From Candidatus Methanosphaera massiliense (GTDB lineage: Archaea; Methanobacteriota; Methanobacteria; Methanobacteriales; Methanobacteriaceae): a stretch of 64,000 nucleotides of DNA. This document shows, piece after piece, positions 48,139 through 58,496 of the stretch; positions within the stretch are counted from its first letter, which is position 1; every line of letters starts with the position of its first letter. Below the pieces are notes generated by a model. It was given only the letters and a program-made list of their open reading frames with translations. It ran no database searches and had not been told where the DNA came from. Position numbers and translations under genes: made by a program. The stretch spans positions 126,501 through 190,500 of the forward strand of contig NZ_JARBXM010000001.1 in the NCBI RefSeq assembly GCF_028890305.1, given 5' to 3'.

Positions 48139-48796
48139 GCTTTTTAAGAATTTTTTCAGGATTATCCTGTAATATTTTAGGAATCTCTTCCTCAGGAATC
48201 TCGGCTCCTCTTGCAATTCTTTCAGCTAATTCATAAGTTACAAGGTCACCTGGAGCATGAGTATCACTATCTAGAACAAGATTTGCACCTAAGTCTAAAC
48301 CTAATTTTGCTACGTGTCCATTACCTAGACAATGACCAGCACGTGAACTAATTTCTAATGAAACATCATTATCAATAGCTATTTGAACTTCTTCTGGAGT
48401 TATAAGACCTGGATGTCCTATAATATCAACAGATGGAGATTCAGCTGCCATCCTGTTAGTTCCCGGTTTAACAGGTTCAACTATTGTTTCTCCATGTACA
48501 ACTACTATCTCAGCACCATACTCTCTTGCTTGATTAGCTAATTTATCTATCACTTCTATTGGTGTATGTGTAATTTCTACTCCGGGAATGGCTTTAATAT
48601 CCCAATTATCTCTAATATCATTTACGGCATCAGCTATTTTTTCAGCAATTTGAATATTTGATGCATCCACATGGTCTGTGATTGCTATTACTTTATGTCC
48701 TAATACATCTGCTCTTCGAATTAATTCTGATGGTAATAATTCCCCATCACTGAATAGACTATGTGTATGTAAATCTATCCTCTTATTTTCAGACAT
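48128..48796 (-). CDS. PHP-domain phosphoesterase (histidinol-phosphatase-like)
   Basis: The 222-aa protein has PHP metal motifs: [15 protein letters not shown] (HxH at the N-terminus), [31 protein letters not shown] and [13 protein letters not shown]. These match the archaeal histidinol-phosphatase-like PHP family, but no his genes are nearby, so the substrate is uncertain. GGAAGG precedes the ATG. It converges on arfC. Confidence 0.86.
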   Translation of the reverse strand: MSENKRIDLHTHSLFSDGELLPSELIRRADVLGHKVIAITDHVDASNIQIAEKIADAVNDIRDNWDIKAIPGVEITHTPIEVIDKLANQAREYGAEIVVVHGETIVEPVKPGTNRMAAESPSVDIIGHPGLITPEEVQIAIDNDVSLEISSRAGHCLGNGHVAKLGLDLGANLVLDSDTHAPGDLVTYELAERIARGAEIPEEEIPKILQDNPEKILKKHGL

Positions 48797-48894
48797 TTTT
48801 TCATCCTTCCTATGAGTATATACTTAAATATTCTTATTAATTTAAATTATTTCTATAATCTTATTTATAGATGTGAAACGATATAAATAATTAT

Positions 48895-49788
48895 ATGATT
48901 AAAGAACTTAAAGTATTTGTACCTGCACATATTACTGGTTTTTTTGAAATAATAGGAAATAATAATCCAGCTTTAAAAGGATCAAAGGGTGCTGGTATTA
49001 CATTAGATGAAGGTGTTGTTACAAGCACCAGTATTAGTGACGGAACTGGAAATATTAGTATTACAGTTAATGGAGAAATTGATGAATTAAATACTATTAG
49101 TCTAAAGACTGTAGAAATTATAAAAGAAAAGTATAATCTTGTATTAGATGATTATGATATAACTATTAATCATGAATTAAATTTACCTATTGGTGCTGGT
49201 TTTGGTACTAGTGCTAGTTTTGCTTTAGGTATTAGTTTTACTTTACCTGCATTGTTTAACATTAGTATTACATACAAGGAAGCTGGTGAGATAGCACATC
49301 TTGCTGAGATTTCCCAGTCAAGCGGTTTAGGTGATGTAATTTCAGAATTATATGGTGGATGTGTTATTCGATTAAAAGAAGGTTCCCCTCTAAATGGTGT
49401 TATTGATAAAATTTCAATAACTAGACCCATATATGTTATTACAAAAACTCTTGGAATACTTGAGACTAGTGAAATAATTGATAATCCTCTTCATCAAAAA
49501 CGCATAAATGAAAATGGTAGTATTTTACTTAGACAGTTAATGAATAATCCTACTATGGATAACTTTATTAAATTATCAAGAGAATTTGCAATTAACACTC
49601 AATTAATAAATGAGGAATTACAAGAAATACTGGAAATATTTGATGATGAAACAATTGGTTCTTCAATGGCAATGTTAGGAAATACTGCCTTCGCCTTATC
49701 TTATACTCCAGATACATCGGTAGAAAAATGTAACATTACAAAAATTAATACAACTGGAGTACAATACATAGAAAAATTAGAAAATTAA
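48895..49788 (+). CDS. Pantoate kinase (archaeal, GHMP family)
   Basis: Phosphorylates pantoate to 4-phosphopantoate, the archaeal entry into coenzyme A. The 297-aa protein starts FVPAHITGFFEIIGN, as archaeal pantoate kinases do, and has the GHMP ATP loop LPIGAGFGTSASFA at about 97-110. LAEISQSSGLGDVISELYGG lies near 142-161. The partner phosphopantothenate synthetase is not nearby. No clear Shine-Dalgarno site precedes the ATG. Confidence 0.93.
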   Translation: MIKELKVFVPAHITGFFEIIGNNNPALKGSKGAGITLDEGVVTSTSISDGTGNISITVNGEIDELNTISLKTVEIIKEKYNLVLDDYDITINHELNLPIGAGFGTSASFALGISFTLPALFNISITYKEAGEIAHLAEISQSSGLGDVISELYGGCVIRLKEGSPLNGVIDKISITRPIYVITKTLGILETSEIIDNPLHQKRINENGSILLRQLMNNPTMDNFIKLSREFAINTQLINEELQEILEIFDDETIGSSMAMLGNTAFALSYTPDTSVEKCNITKINTTGVQYIEKLEN

Positions 49789-49798
49789 TTATTTAAAT

Positions 49799-49843
49799 AA
49801 AAAAAAAGATTATTGAAGATTATAATTTTTTAACATCTTCAAT
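49799..49843 (-). terminator. Stop-spanning hairpin plus T9, end of the winged-helix regulator gene
   Basis: A 9-bp perfect stem (49835-49843 with 49812-49820) encloses most of the stop region in a 14-nt loop. T9 (49799-49807) follows 4 nt later on the minus strand. Confidence 0.65.
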
Positions 49844-50611
49844 ACAATAGACTATACCCTTTTCTTCTAAACGAGATGTTATTCTGTTAGTCATTTTACC
49901 TACTGCAAATACTAATACACGTAAACCTTTTTCAGCAGCACTACAAGTTGCTTCTGCAGTAGCAAATTCAAAATCTGGATATACATTTAATTGGTTTGTG
50001 ATTGCTCTTGCACTTGTTCCAAGTACTCCTATTCTATCAAAATCTTGTGCATATATTTCATTGATTTTATCCATGTCACAAGCTCTAGATCCACCTTCTG
50101 CTATTGGTGGTATTTTTACTATAACTACATCTTTAGGAACTAAATCTATCTCTCCTCCAAGATTTATAAGAGTTACATCTTCTCCTTCTAATGCATCACT
50201 AAATACTTCTGCATATGCTCCTGATTTATCCTCAGTATCTGCATATAATATTCCATCATCCATATTTAACCATACTTGTTCACCTTGATGTAAATCTTCT
50301 GCAGCTATTGCAGGCCATATTAATTTATAACCATTCATTACTGTTAATACCATGTCAGAATAAGATTTAAGATTAATAGCGTCTGTTTTTACTTTGTCAA
50401 TACCATATTTTGTTATTTTGTATCTGAAATTAGAAGTACCTGTTTCTACATAGCCATCCTTAACTAATGATTTAATATTTTCGGATACTGCTTGAACAGT
50501 TATTCCTAATTCATCAGCTATATCTTTTTGTTTGAGGTGAGGTTCTTGCTGTGCAATTTTAGCTAGAATTTGGAATTTAGTAAATTCCCCTTTATTTTTA
50601 AATATTCTCAT
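49820..50611 (-). CDS. Winged-helix transcriptional regulator with conserved C-terminal domain
   Basis: The 263-aa protein has an N-terminal MarR-like winged helix (about 10-65): LKQKDIADELGITVQAVSENIKSLVKDGYVE. A large C-terminal domain (about 85-260) follows with LGGEIDLVPKDVVIVKIP and TAEATCSAAEKGLRVLVFAVG, seen across methanogens and likely to bind a ligand. Two Cys residues (in SRACDM and ATCSAA) could be metal or ligand contacts. GGGGTAGC lies before the ATG. Targets are unknown. Confidence 0.82.
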   Translation of the reverse strand: MRIFKNKGEFTKFQILAKIAQQEPHLKQKDIADELGITVQAVSENIKSLVKDGYVETGTSNFRYKITKYGIDKVKTDAINLKSYSDMVLTVMNGYKLIWPAIAAEDLHQGEQVWLNMDDGILYADTEDKSGAYAEVFSDALEGEDVTLINLGGEIDLVPKDVVIVKIPPIAEGGSRACDMDKINEIYAQDFDRIGVLGTSARAITNQLNVYPDFEFATAEATCSAAEKGLRVLVFAVGKMTNRITSRLEEKGIVYCIEDVKKL

Positions 50612-50796
50612 CGTGCTACCCCTTTAATGATTATCTTATAATACCAATCATTGTTTTTTTAATTCTTAATAATAATATATAAGAGTTACTTTATTTAAAT
50701 TTTTATAATTATTGCATATCTTAAGAAAAAATATAAAATGTTTGGTAGTTATTAATATAATGTATTATATGTTGTTAAAATGGGTGGATGTATAAC

Positions 50797-52218
50797 TTAT
50801 AGTTTTACAGCATTATTTAGTAAATCTATAAATTGTCCTATGTTATCTTCTGGAATATATGCTCCACATGCAACACTATGTCCTCCACCTGATCCACCAC
50901 ATTTCTCAGATATTTTTCTAACAATGTTACCATAATGTATTCCATCATAGCCTAGAAGTTTAGAGCATCTTAATGAAACTTTATATCCCTCGTTTTCACC
51001 GTTAACATGAGTATATCCTACAATTGGTTTTTGCCAATCATAATTATTTAAAAGCATGCCTGCTATTGTTCCAACAACACTTGGCTTTATTCCATCACCA
51101 TCAAAGTATTGAATATTATCTAATATTTCAACAGAACCCTCTTCTAATACTCTTGACATATTTTGTGCTAGATATCTTTTATGTTGTTTAACTAGTGATT
51201 GTAATTCATCCTCTATTAGATGCCTATTACCTTTTATTACTTCCATTCCTAGCTCATGACGATTATTTCTTCCACATGCATTAATAACTGTACTGTATTC
51301 ACTAGCATCTTTAAAAGAAGTGTAATCCTGTTCAAATGTGAATTCATAGGATTCACCCGATATTAATTTAGGAAGATATTTGATATATCTATCGGGAACT
51401 TCTCTTGTCATCATCTTTAAGAGTTCACTAAACAATCGTGATTTTTCATCCATAGATAAATCACATAGATATCTTACTGTTCCAAGTTCATTTTTTACAG
51501 GAATATCTAAACCTTCAAGGAAATGAATACATTCATTACGATTATTTGTTAAAGGTAGATGAATATCTCCAAAGTAGGATAATGCTACAAATAGCGGTCG
51601 TGTATTACGCCCATACAATAATAAATCATTAATATAATCAACACAGCCTACTTCTGTACTATCATGTAATATCTCCTTATTTAATCCCCTTAGTTTACCA
51701 GTCATACTATTTTGCATGTCACCAACAGCACTAAGAATACCCATCCAACTTAAATCGTAGAAATGAAATGATTTAGCTAACAGATAGGATAGACCTCCAC
51801 CAGAAATTGTGTATGACCCATCTAATCCATAATAATTAGGATTAATTTCAATCAAATCACCTTTTAATTGTGTGCCTAATCTTCTTATAGGTGGATGATG
51901 GTCTAAAACAATGACTGATTTATTAGAATTATTAGCTAGATTAGAAATATCTTGACCTGCACCTAAGTCAGATACAATAGTCAAATCAGTATCACTAGTA
52001 AGAGTATCTACTTGATTAATTTCAACGAAATTTACTTCATGGTCTATTTCTAGTTTATCTAATATTGATGAAAGTATACTTCCAGCTGTAATACCATCAC
52101 AATCAGTATGTGTGTAAATAGTTACGTCCTCTGCACCTAAAATCTTATCTTTTGCTTTATTAAATAATAAATCCATTTGATTACGTGATTCTGTTATATT
52201 TCCATCTTCTAAGTTCAT
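50797..52218 (-). CDS. DHH-family exonuclease (archaeal RecJ/GAN-like)
   Basis: Single-strand-specific DHH phosphoesterase. The 473-aa protein has YTHTDCDGITAGSILSSIL near 36-54 as the DHH entry motif, DLGAGQD near 84-90, VLDHHPPIRR near 102-111, and the DHHA1 motif GGSGGGHSVACGAYIP near 440-455. Archaeal members include the GINS-associated nuclease and RecJ-like proteins; which this is cannot be told from sequence alone. It is the last gene of the cobA-hemD-srp19-recJ run. Confidence 0.9.
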   Translation of the reverse strand: MNLEDGNITESRNQMDLLFNKAKDKILGAEDVTIYTHTDCDGITAGSILSSILDKLEIDHEVNFVEINQVDTLTSDTDLTIVSDLGAGQDISNLANNSNKSVIVLDHHPPIRRLGTQLKGDLIEINPNYYGLDGSYTISGGGLSYLLAKSFHFYDLSWMGILSAVGDMQNSMTGKLRGLNKEILHDSTEVGCVDYINDLLLYGRNTRPLFVALSYFGDIHLPLTNNRNECIHFLEGLDIPVKNELGTVRYLCDLSMDEKSRLFSELLKMMTREVPDRYIKYLPKLISGESYEFTFEQDYTSFKDASEYSTVINACGRNNRHELGMEVIKGNRHLIEDELQSLVKQHKRYLAQNMSRVLEEGSVEILDNIQYFDGDGIKPSVVGTIAGMLLNNYDWQKPIVGYTHVNGENEGYKVSLRCSKLLGYDGIHYGNIVRKISEKCGGSGGGHSVACGAYIPEDNIGQFIDLLNNAVKL

Positions 52219-52272
52219 TTAACATCGCCTTATAAAAAATATATAAAAAAAAGAAAAGTTAATGGTGGTTAA

Positions 52273-52557
52273 TTAATTATCATGATTACGTGACAATCTA
52301 ATTTGAGTTGAAATTGCACGTAATAATTCGATTTTTGTTTTTTCGTCCTGTTCTACTACAACCCGGCCTGAGTTTTCCCACCAAGATCCAGGATAAGATT
52401 TACTGTGGTCCACTATGTGTTGAATTTTCAGTTTTCTTAAAGCTTGACTTATTTCTCGAATTTTCGGATTACTAACTGATTCATCTAGAGATAATTTACG
52501 GCCTTCGCCTCTAGTGTGCTCTGAGTTTAAATATACTGGCCAAATAATAGTTTTCAT
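52273..52557 (-). CDS. srp19: Signal recognition particle 19 kDa protein
   Basis: Binds 7S RNA and helps SRP54 assembly. The 94-aa protein starts KTIIWPVYLNSEHTRGEGRK and has IVDHSKSYPGSWWENSGRV, both SRP19 hallmarks. I start at the ATG at 52557, 9 nt after AGGAG (52567-52571). A TTG at 52566 would lie directly against that site. It sits between hemD and the recJ-like gene. Confidence 0.95.
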   Translation of the reverse strand: MKTIIWPVYLNSEHTRGEGRKLSLDESVSNPKIREISQALRKLKIQHIVDHSKSYPGSWWENSGRVVVEQDEKTKIELLRAISTQIRLSRNHDN

Positions 52558-52566
52558 TAAATTCAA

Positions 52567-52571
52567 CTCCT
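52567..52571 (-). promoter_or_regulatory. Shine-Dalgarno site that fixes the srp19 start
   Basis: Reads AGGAG on the minus strand and is separated by 9 nt from the ATG at 52557, but by 0 nt from the TTG at 52566. This argues for the ATG. Confidence 0.6.
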
Positions 52572-53352
52572 AATTAACTGCATCTATTATAGCATCAATC
52601 ATGTTTTTCACAGTGTACCTTTGAGGTTCTACTGTATCTATATTATATTCCTTACATACTTTACCCGTGATTGGTCCTATTGATCCTACAATCACATTGT
52701 TTTTTAATGCATCGACAAGAATATTAAATTCATCAGGTTTTTCTGTTTTAACAACTTCAAATAAATTTTTTATTGTTAAAGGACTTGTGAATGTTACAAT
52801 ATCTATATCACTATTAATAATCATATTTGATAATTCTAATATTCCTGATGTGTCCCTTGGAATTCCTGATGTATATGCCTCCGCAATTAACACATCTGCA
52901 CCATGAACCTCAAGACCTTCTGGTAATACTTTTCTAGCACTTAATGTTCTAGGTAATGCTATTTTTTTATTATTTAAATCTATTGATTCAAATGATTTAA
53001 GTAATCCTTCTGCCGTGAATTTTTCAGGTATTAAATCTGGATGATTATTATGTTTTTCTAATTCTTCCTCTGTTTTAACTCCTATAACCGCAATTTTACA
53101 TGGAATACTTTTTTCTCCATATAATTTAAAGAATGAAGTTACACCTGCTGGTGAAGTAAAGATTATCCAGTCAAAATCATTTATATTATCTACAATGTAA
53201 TGTAATTCATCAGATTCTACTAACTGTAATTCTAATGTTGGAATTATAATAGGTTGTCCACCCTTATCTTTTATAATATCTGCTAATGCATCTGCTCTTT
53301 CAATTGGACGTGTAATAACAACTTTTTTATTGTTTAGATTACGATCTGTCAT
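52570..53352 (-). CDS. hemD: Uroporphyrinogen-III synthase
   Basis: Closes and rearranges hydroxymethylbilane to uroporphyrinogen III. The 260-aa protein matches the low-identity HemD fold: VVITRPIERADALADIIKDKG at the start, FDWIIFTSPAGVTSFF near 78-94, DIVTFTSPLTIKNLFE in the C-terminal lobe and VGSIGPITGKVCKEY near 225. Its ATG overlaps the cobA stop by one base (TAATG). Context next to cobA confirms the call. Confidence 0.92.
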   Translation of the reverse strand: MTDRNLNNKKVVITRPIERADALADIIKDKGGQPIIIPTLELQLVESDELHYIVDNINDFDWIIFTSPAGVTSFFKLYGEKSIPCKIAVIGVKTEEELEKHNNHPDLIPEKFTAEGLLKSFESIDLNNKKIALPRTLSARKVLPEGLEVHGADVLIAEAYTSGIPRDTSGILELSNMIINSDIDIVTFTSPLTIKNLFEVVKTEKPDEFNILVDALKNNVIVGSIGPITGKVCKEYNIDTVEPQRYTVKNMIDAIIDAVN

Positions 53353-54077
53353 TATTCCATTTTACTCCTTAATTCTTCACATTCTTTGTAAATATTTACT
53401 ACATCTCCAATAATAATTAATGCAGGTGGTCTGATTTTCTTTTCTGTTATATCTGCTAGTGTTCCAGTTATTATTCTTTGGTCAGGTAATGTACCTTTTT
53501 CTATTGCACATACTGGTGTATCTGGAGATCTGTATTGTAGTATTTTAGGAACATATTTTTTAAGTAATCCAACTCCCATGAATACAACCAATGTATCTGC
53601 AGTGTAATCCCAATTTACTTGTTTTTCTGATTTTTCAGGATCTTCGTGACCTGTTACTAATGTTAAACTTGTTGCAACTGCTCTGTGTGTTAGTGGTAAA
53701 CCTATTGATGTTGCTGCTCCTATAGCAGAGTTTATACCTGGTACAAATTCAACATCTATTCCTTCTTTTAGTAATGCTAATTCTTCTTCGCCACCACGAC
53801 CAAATATGAATGGATCTCCACCTTTTAATCTTACTACATTATCATGTTTTTTTCCTTGTTCAATTAATAATTGATTTATTTCAGGTTGTTTTCGATAGTG
53901 TTCACCTGCTCTTTTACCCACATATATTAATTCAACATCGTCTGGAGCATATTCAAGTAAGGAATCATTTGCTAAATTATCATATAATATTACTTCTGCT
54001 TTTTTAAGAATTTTTATTGCTTTTAGTGTTATTAAATCAGGGTCTCCTGGTCCTGCACCTAACATGTATACTGTCAT
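53352..54077 (-). CDS. cobA: Uroporphyrinogen-III C-methyltransferase (SUMT)
   Basis: Adds methyl groups at C-2 and C-7 to give precorrin-2, on the way to F430 and cobalamin. The 241-aa protein has [18 protein letters not shown] at the start, [17 protein letters not shown] near 80-96 and [19 protein letters not shown] near 115-133. The siroheme-specific CysG N-terminus is absent. It leads the cobA-hemD-srp19-recJ gene run. Confidence 0.97.
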   Translation of the reverse strand: MTVYMLGAGPGDPDLITLKAIKILKKAEVILYDNLANDSLLEYAPDDVELIYVGKRAGEHYRKQPEINQLLIEQGKKHDNVVRLKGGDPFIFGRGGEEELALLKEGIDVEFVPGINSAIGAATSIGLPLTHRAVATSLTLVTGHEDPEKSEKQVNWDYTADTLVVFMGVGLLKKYVPKILQYRSPDTPVCAIEKGTLPDQRIITGTLADITEKKIRPPALIIIGDVVNIYKECEELRSKME

Positions 54078-54192
54078 TAATATCTCCTCTATACTCGATT
54101 AATTAGTATTATTTATAATAATTCTATATATTAAATATGCATTATAAAATAATTGAGTTTTTATTAAAAAATATAAATTTTATTAATAAATT

Positions 54193-54253
54193 AAAAAAAT
54201 AGTTGATAAAAAAAAGAATTATTAAAAAAAAGTATCTAGTCAAGAATACCTTT
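54193..54253 (-). terminator. Stop-spanning hairpin and three T-tracts, end of purQ
   Basis: An 8-bp stem with one G-U pair (54246-54253 with 54228-54235) encloses the TAG stop. The stem runs into T8 (54224-54231). T8 (54208-54215) and T7 (54193-54199) follow as possible backups. Confidence 0.6.
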
Positions 54254-54901
54254 AAAGAATTTTAATCCGTCTTCTGAACGTAATAGTTTTTCAACAGCTC
54301 TTTCTGGATGAGGCATTACTGCAACAACATTTCCTTCATTATTACATACACCTGTTATATTATCTAATGAACCATTAGGATTTTCATCTTCAAAAGTTAG
54401 AACTATTTGATCATTATCATATAATTCTTCAAGGTTATCAGTATAATATCTTCCTTCTTTGTGAGCTATAGGTAGATTTACTAGTTCATCTTTTTTGTAT
54501 AATTTTGTAAATGGTGTTCTTGTAGTATTAATTTTGAGTTTTTCATTTTTACATATGAATCTAGCATTTTCATTCTCAATAAAAACTCCAGGAACTAAAT
54601 CAATTTCACCTAGAATTTGAGCACCATTACAAATACCTAAAACTGGTTTATTTTCTTTTGCAAATTCTTTTATAGCTGTAATTATTGGTGTTATACCTGC
54701 AATTGATCCAGCTCTAAGGTAATCACCATAAGAAAATCCACCAGGTATTATAACTACATCCATGTTTGATAAATCTTTTTTATTCCAATCTATGTAATGT
54801 GGCTTAGCACCTACTATATTAACTGCATATTCTATGTCTCTATCACAGTTAGTTCCAGGAAATCTAATAATACCTACATTAACATCAGTTACATCTGTCA
54901 A
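54236..54901 (-). CDS. purQ: Phosphoribosylformylglycinamidine synthase subunit PurQ
   Basis: Glutaminase component of FGAM synthase. The 221-aa protein has [19 protein letters not shown] at the start, [15 protein letters not shown] near 51-65, the nucleophile Cys in [12 protein letters not shown] near 89-100, and MPHPERAVE at the end. The start appears to be TTG at 54901 with GAGG in the purS 3' end. purS stops 2 bp upstream. PurL is not in the window. Confidence 0.96.
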   Translation of the reverse strand: MTDVTDVNVGIIRFPGTNCDRDIEYAVNIVGAKPHYIDWNKKDLSNMDVVIIPGGFSYGDYLRAGSIAGITPIITAIKEFAKENKPVLGICNGAQILGEIDLVPGVFIENENARFICKNEKLKINTTRTPFTKLYKKDELVNLPIAHKEGRYYTDNLEELYDNDQIVLTFEDENPNGSLDNITGVCNNEGNVVAVMPHPERAVEKLLRSEDGLKFFKGILD

Positions 54902-54903
54902 TA

Positions 54904-55152
54904 TTATTCCTCACTAATTGTTATTTCATAATCATGAATCACAGGATTACATAATAATTTTTGACACATTTCATCTACTTCTTTGTATGCTTCATCTTCA
55001 TTGGTTGCATCAATTGTGAACTTAATTATGTCTATAGTTTGTGTATTACTTACTTCATAATTTAGTAATGCTAATGCTTTTTCAATAGTAGATGCTTCTG
55101 GGTTTAACATACCTTTCTTTAAACTTATTTTAACTTCCACATCAAAATTCAT
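54904..55152 (-). CDS. purS: Phosphoribosylformylglycinamidine synthase subunit PurS
   Basis: Small structural subunit that bridges PurQ and PurL in the archaeal and Gram-positive type enzyme. The 82-aa protein has the typical [27 protein letters not shown] start and the [10 protein letters not shown]-like [15 protein letters not shown] near 60-75. It lies 40 bp after purC and 2 bp before purQ. Confidence 0.96.
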   Translation of the reverse strand: MNFDVEVKISLKKGMLNPEASTIEKALALLNYEVSNTQTIDIIKFTIDATNEDEAYKEVDEMCQKLLCNPVIHDYEITISEE

Positions 55153-55192
55153 AATAAAATACTTCCTGACTAATTAGTTTTTTTAATTATTC

Positions 55193-55945
55193 TTAAATCT
55201 TTTCTACATTCCATTTATCTTTTTCTTCATCAGTTAACACTAAATTAACTACTTTATGGTATGCGTCAACAACACCTTCTTCTCCTTTTCTGAAGATATC
55301 TTTGTCAAAATTATCTAATGTTTCTGCATCCCATAATCTTGTTGTATCTGGGCTTATTTCATCACCTAATACTAGTTTTCCATCTTTGTCAAATCCAAAT
55401 TCTATTTTAAAGTCAACTAATATTAATCCTTTATCTATTAAGAATTTAGATAATACTTTATTTATTACATGGGTAATTTCTCGTATTTTATCTAATTGTT
55501 CTTGTGTAGCTATTTCTAATGCGGTTATGATACTATCATTTAACATTGGATCATGATAAACATCATTTTTGTAGTCAAATTGCATTACTGGAGGTTCTAA
55601 TTTTTGGTTTTTGTGAAATGGATATTTCCTAAGAAGACTTCCGGTAGCGATATTACGACAAATAACCTCTAATGGTATCATGTCAAGAGATTTTGAAAGC
55701 ATTTGGTCAGGTTCTACTAATTTAATATATTGAGTAGCTACACCATGCTCTTCTAATACTTCAAATAGTTTTGCAGAAATTAAAGCATTATATGCTCCTT
55801 TTTTACTTAAAGTATCTTTTCTACCACCATCGAGTGCAGTAATATCATCTCTGAATTTAATGATTACTTTATCATCTTCGCCATCTACTTTATATACATC
55901 TTTTGCCTTTCCTGTGTATAGTAATTCTTTTTTTATTTCAGTCAT
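55193..55945 (-). CDS. purC: SAICAR synthetase PurC
   Basis: Joins aspartate to CAIR in purine synthesis. The 250-aa protein has [18 protein letters not shown] near the start, [20 protein letters not shown] and the substrate region [42 protein letters not shown] lies near 170-194. I start at the ATG at 55945; a GTG at 55957 would add four residues. It heads the purC-purS-purQ operon. Confidence 0.96.
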   Translation of the reverse strand: MTEIKKELLYTGKAKDVYKVDGEDDKVIIKFRDDITALDGGRKDTLSKKGAYNALISAKLFEVLEEHGVATQYIKLVEPDQMLSKSLDMIPLEVICRNIATGSLLRKYPFHKNQKLEPPVMQFDYKNDVYHDPMLNDSIITALEIATQEQLDKIREITHVINKVLSKFLIDKGLILVDFKIEFGFDKDGKLVLGDEISPDTTRLWDAETLDNFDKDIFRKGEEGVVDAYHKVVNLVLTDEEKDKWNVEKI

Positions 55946-56088
55946 TTTTAATTCCACAATATTTTTTAAAATAGTCTAATAATCGTAAACAATTAGACCT
56001 GTTATTCTAATTGATATTATAATATATGTCAATGATAAGTATTATAATATATGAATTAAATAGTTTAATACATAAAGATAGAAAATAA

Positions 56089-56127
56089 TATATAAATAAT
56101 TTAGATTAACTTTAAGCTAATCAGGAG
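56089..56127 (+). promoter_or_regulatory. Candidate glmS promoter and ribosome-binding site
   Basis: TATATAAA at 56089-56096 is a good archaeal TATA box. It predicts a start near 56118-56120, just upstream of AGGAG at 56123-56127, which serves the ATG at 56136. Confidence 0.45.
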
Positions 56128-56135
56128 ATTATAAT

Positions 56136-57908
56136 ATGTGTGGAATAGTAGGATGTGTATTAAATAAAAAAGCTGCTCCAACAATAATTGACTCAATAAA
56201 GAAATTGGAATATAGAGGCTATGATTCCGTAGGAATCGCAACAGTAACCGATAAAATAAACGTGAAAAAAGGTAGCGGAAAAATAGATGAAGTTGACTCA
56301 AAAATAAATCTTAAAGACATAGATGGAAACATAGGAATTGCTCATGTAAGATGGGCAACACATGGTAATCCCACAACAGAAAATGCACATCCACATTGTG
56401 ATTGTAAAAATAAAATAAGTGTAGTACACAATGGTATAATAGAAAACTATAAAGAATTATATCAAGAACTTAAAAACGAGGGACATGTATTTAAATCAGA
56501 GACTGATACGGAGGTAATACCTCATTTAATAGAAAAATACATGGATGAAGGACAAGATTTGTTAACTGCAACACAATCAACAGTTAAACGTCTAATTGGT
56601 TCATATGCACTAGCAATAATATCTTCAGATGAACCTGATAAAATTATAGGAGCTAGAAATGAAAGTCCTCTAATAGCAGGAATATCTGAAAATGGTAACT
56701 ACTTAGCTTCTGACGTACCAGCAATACTAAGTGAAACAAACCAAATAATCTACTTAGAAGACAAAGAAATTATACAAGTAGACAAAAATGGCATTAAAAT
56801 CATGGATTTAGACCTAAATCCAATAGAAAAAGAAGTAACAACAATAACATGGGATCCTGAAATGGCTGAAAAAGGTGGATTTGACCATTTCATGATTAAA
56901 GAAATCTACGAAGAACCACAAATAATAAAAGACACCTTATCCGAAGAAAATAAAATTAAAGAAATTGTGAAGAGATTCAAAAACTTTAACAGAATATGCT
57001 TCGTAGCATGTGGAACCTCATATCATGCATCATTAATCGGAGAATATCTCATAGAATCAAAGATAGGTATACCAACAGAAGTAATATTAGCATCTGAATT
57101 TGAATACTTCAAGAAAACTCTTGATGACCACACACTAGTAATTTTCGTAACACAATCAGGAGAAACAGCAGACACTATAAAAGCACTTAAAATAGCAAAG
57201 AAAAAATCTGAAACATTAGCAATTGTTAATGTAGTGGGTAGTTCAATAACAAGAGAGGCAGACCATGTTATATACACAAGAGCAGGACCTGAAATAGGTG
57301 TAGCAGCTACAAAGACATACATTAGTCAATTAATATGTATATACTTATTAGTTGCATACTTAGATGAAAACCAGGAATTACTCGATAAGCTACATTCATT
57401 ATCAGGTTTAACAGAAGAGTTACTAACAAAGGAAAAACAAATACAAACGATAGCTAAAAAATATAGTAAAGCAAAAGATTTCTTCTACATTGGAAGAGGA
57501 TTTAATTATCCTACTGCATTAGAAGGAGCTTTAAAACTTAAAGAAATAACCTATATCCATGGTGAAGGTTATCCTGCAGGTGAATTAAAACATGGCCCAT
57601 TAGCATTAATTGATGATAATATTCCAGTTGTAGGAATACTACCACCAGGTCCAAGTTATAATAAAACATATAATAACTTGCAAGAAATAAGAGCTCGTGG
57701 AGCAGATGTTATTATCCTTGGTGCAAATAATGATACTCAAATAAGTGATTTTGAAGATAAACTCTTATTTAATCCAATAATTGATGAAGAGTTAGCACCA
57801 TTACTGTATATAATTGATTTACAATTACTAGCATATTATATAAGTATAGAAAAGAATATAGATCCTGATAAACCAAAAAATTTAGCTAAATCAGTGACAG
57901 TTGAATAA
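56136..57908 (+). CDS. glmS: Glucosamine-6-phosphate synthase (isomerizing)
   Basis: Makes glucosamine-6-phosphate from fructose-6-phosphate and glutamine for glycans and pseudomurein. The 590-aa protein has the N-terminal nucleophile Cys2 in CGIVGCVL, the GATase II domain (1-220) with [18 protein letters not shown], and two SIS domains (about 280-420 and 450-580). Motifs include [18 protein letters not shown] and [17 protein letters not shown]. It ends [10 protein letters not shown], as the family does. The next gene starts 33 bp later. Confidence 0.97.
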   Translation: MCGIVGCVLNKKAAPTIIDSIKKLEYRGYDSVGIATVTDKINVKKGSGKIDEVDSKINLKDIDGNIGIAHVRWATHGNPTTENAHPHCDCKNKISVVHNGIIENYKELYQELKNEGHVFKSETDTEVIPHLIEKYMDEGQDLLTATQSTVKRLIGSYALAIISSDEPDKIIGARNESPLIAGISENGNYLASDVPAILSETNQIIYLEDKEIIQVDKNGIKIMDLDLNPIEKEVTTITWDPEMAEKGGFDHFMIKEIYEEPQIIKDTLSEENKIKEIVKRFKNFNRICFVACGTSYHASLIGEYLIESKIGIPTEVILASEFEYFKKTLDDHTLVIFVTQSGETADTIKALKIAKKKSETLAIVNVVGSSITREADHVIYTRAGPEIGVAATKTYISQLICIYLLVAYLDENQELLDKLHSLSGLTEELLTKEKQIQTIAKKYSKAKDFFYIGRGFNYPTALEGALKLKEITYIHGEGYPAGELKHGPLALIDDNIPVVGILPPGPSYNKTYNNLQEIRARGADVIILGANNDTQISDFEDKLLFNPIIDEELAPLLYIIDLQLLAYYISIEKNIDPDKPKNLAKSVTVE

Positions 57909-57941
57909 AAAATAGATAATATAAATAATATAGGTGATATT

Positions 57942-58391
57942 ATGAATGATAGTACTAAAGGTGGATTCATTGTAGTATTATTAATTGCCATAATAGCATT
58001 TGGTTCTGGAGCAGTATTCGGAATGAATAATATTGGTGAAGATATGTGCAAACAGATATTACCAACTTCTATTAGTACATCACCTGACAATATAAACACT
58101 ATAAATGAAGATTCATTTACTGTACAAAATATATCTTTACAGAAAGATGATAGTAATTATACTAATACCGTAGACCCTGTTAACACTACAGACAATATAA
58201 ATAATACAAATAACATTACTAACAATACCAACACAGCTAATAATAAGACTACAAATACAACAAATAATACAACAGTTGCAAATAACACAGCCAATACCGA
58301 CAATAACACTGTATCCGAGGAACTTGATTATAATACAAAAAACATGGAAACATTAGAAGGTATTACAAATAACTTTATTCAAGAATTATAA
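57942..58391 (+). CDS. Membrane-anchored Asn/Thr-rich surface protein
   Basis: No family recognised. The 149-aa protein has one N-terminal hydrophobic segment (about 9-27, IVVLLIAIIAFGSGAVFG) that could be a signal anchor. A long, low-complexity exported region is rich in Asn and Thr. I count about twelve N-x-S/T sequons, most between residues 70 and 125, so it may be heavily N-glycosylated. A C-terminal helix follows. It lies 33 bp after glmS, whose product feeds aminosugar synthesis, and may share its transcript. Confidence 0.75.
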   Translation: MNDSTKGGFIVVLLIAIIAFGSGAVFGMNNIGEDMCKQILPTSISTSPDNINTINEDSFTVQNISLQKDDSNYTNTVDPVNTTDNINNTNNITNNTNTANNKTTNTTNNTTVANNTANTDNNTVSEELDYNTKNMETLEGITNNFIQEL

Positions 58392-58496
58392 TCTTATCCC
58401 CCCCACTTTTATACTTTTTTTCAGATAATAAATTTTTAGATAAAATTAATTAATTAAGAAAAATATTATAATAAGAAAATTATAGGAAGAATTTGA

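Noticed and set aside
58398-58421. C7 and T7 homopolymers as a phase-variable switch
   Set aside because: They lie after the stop codon of the Asn/Thr-rich protein, in no reading frame or clear promoter, so slippage would not alter a product.
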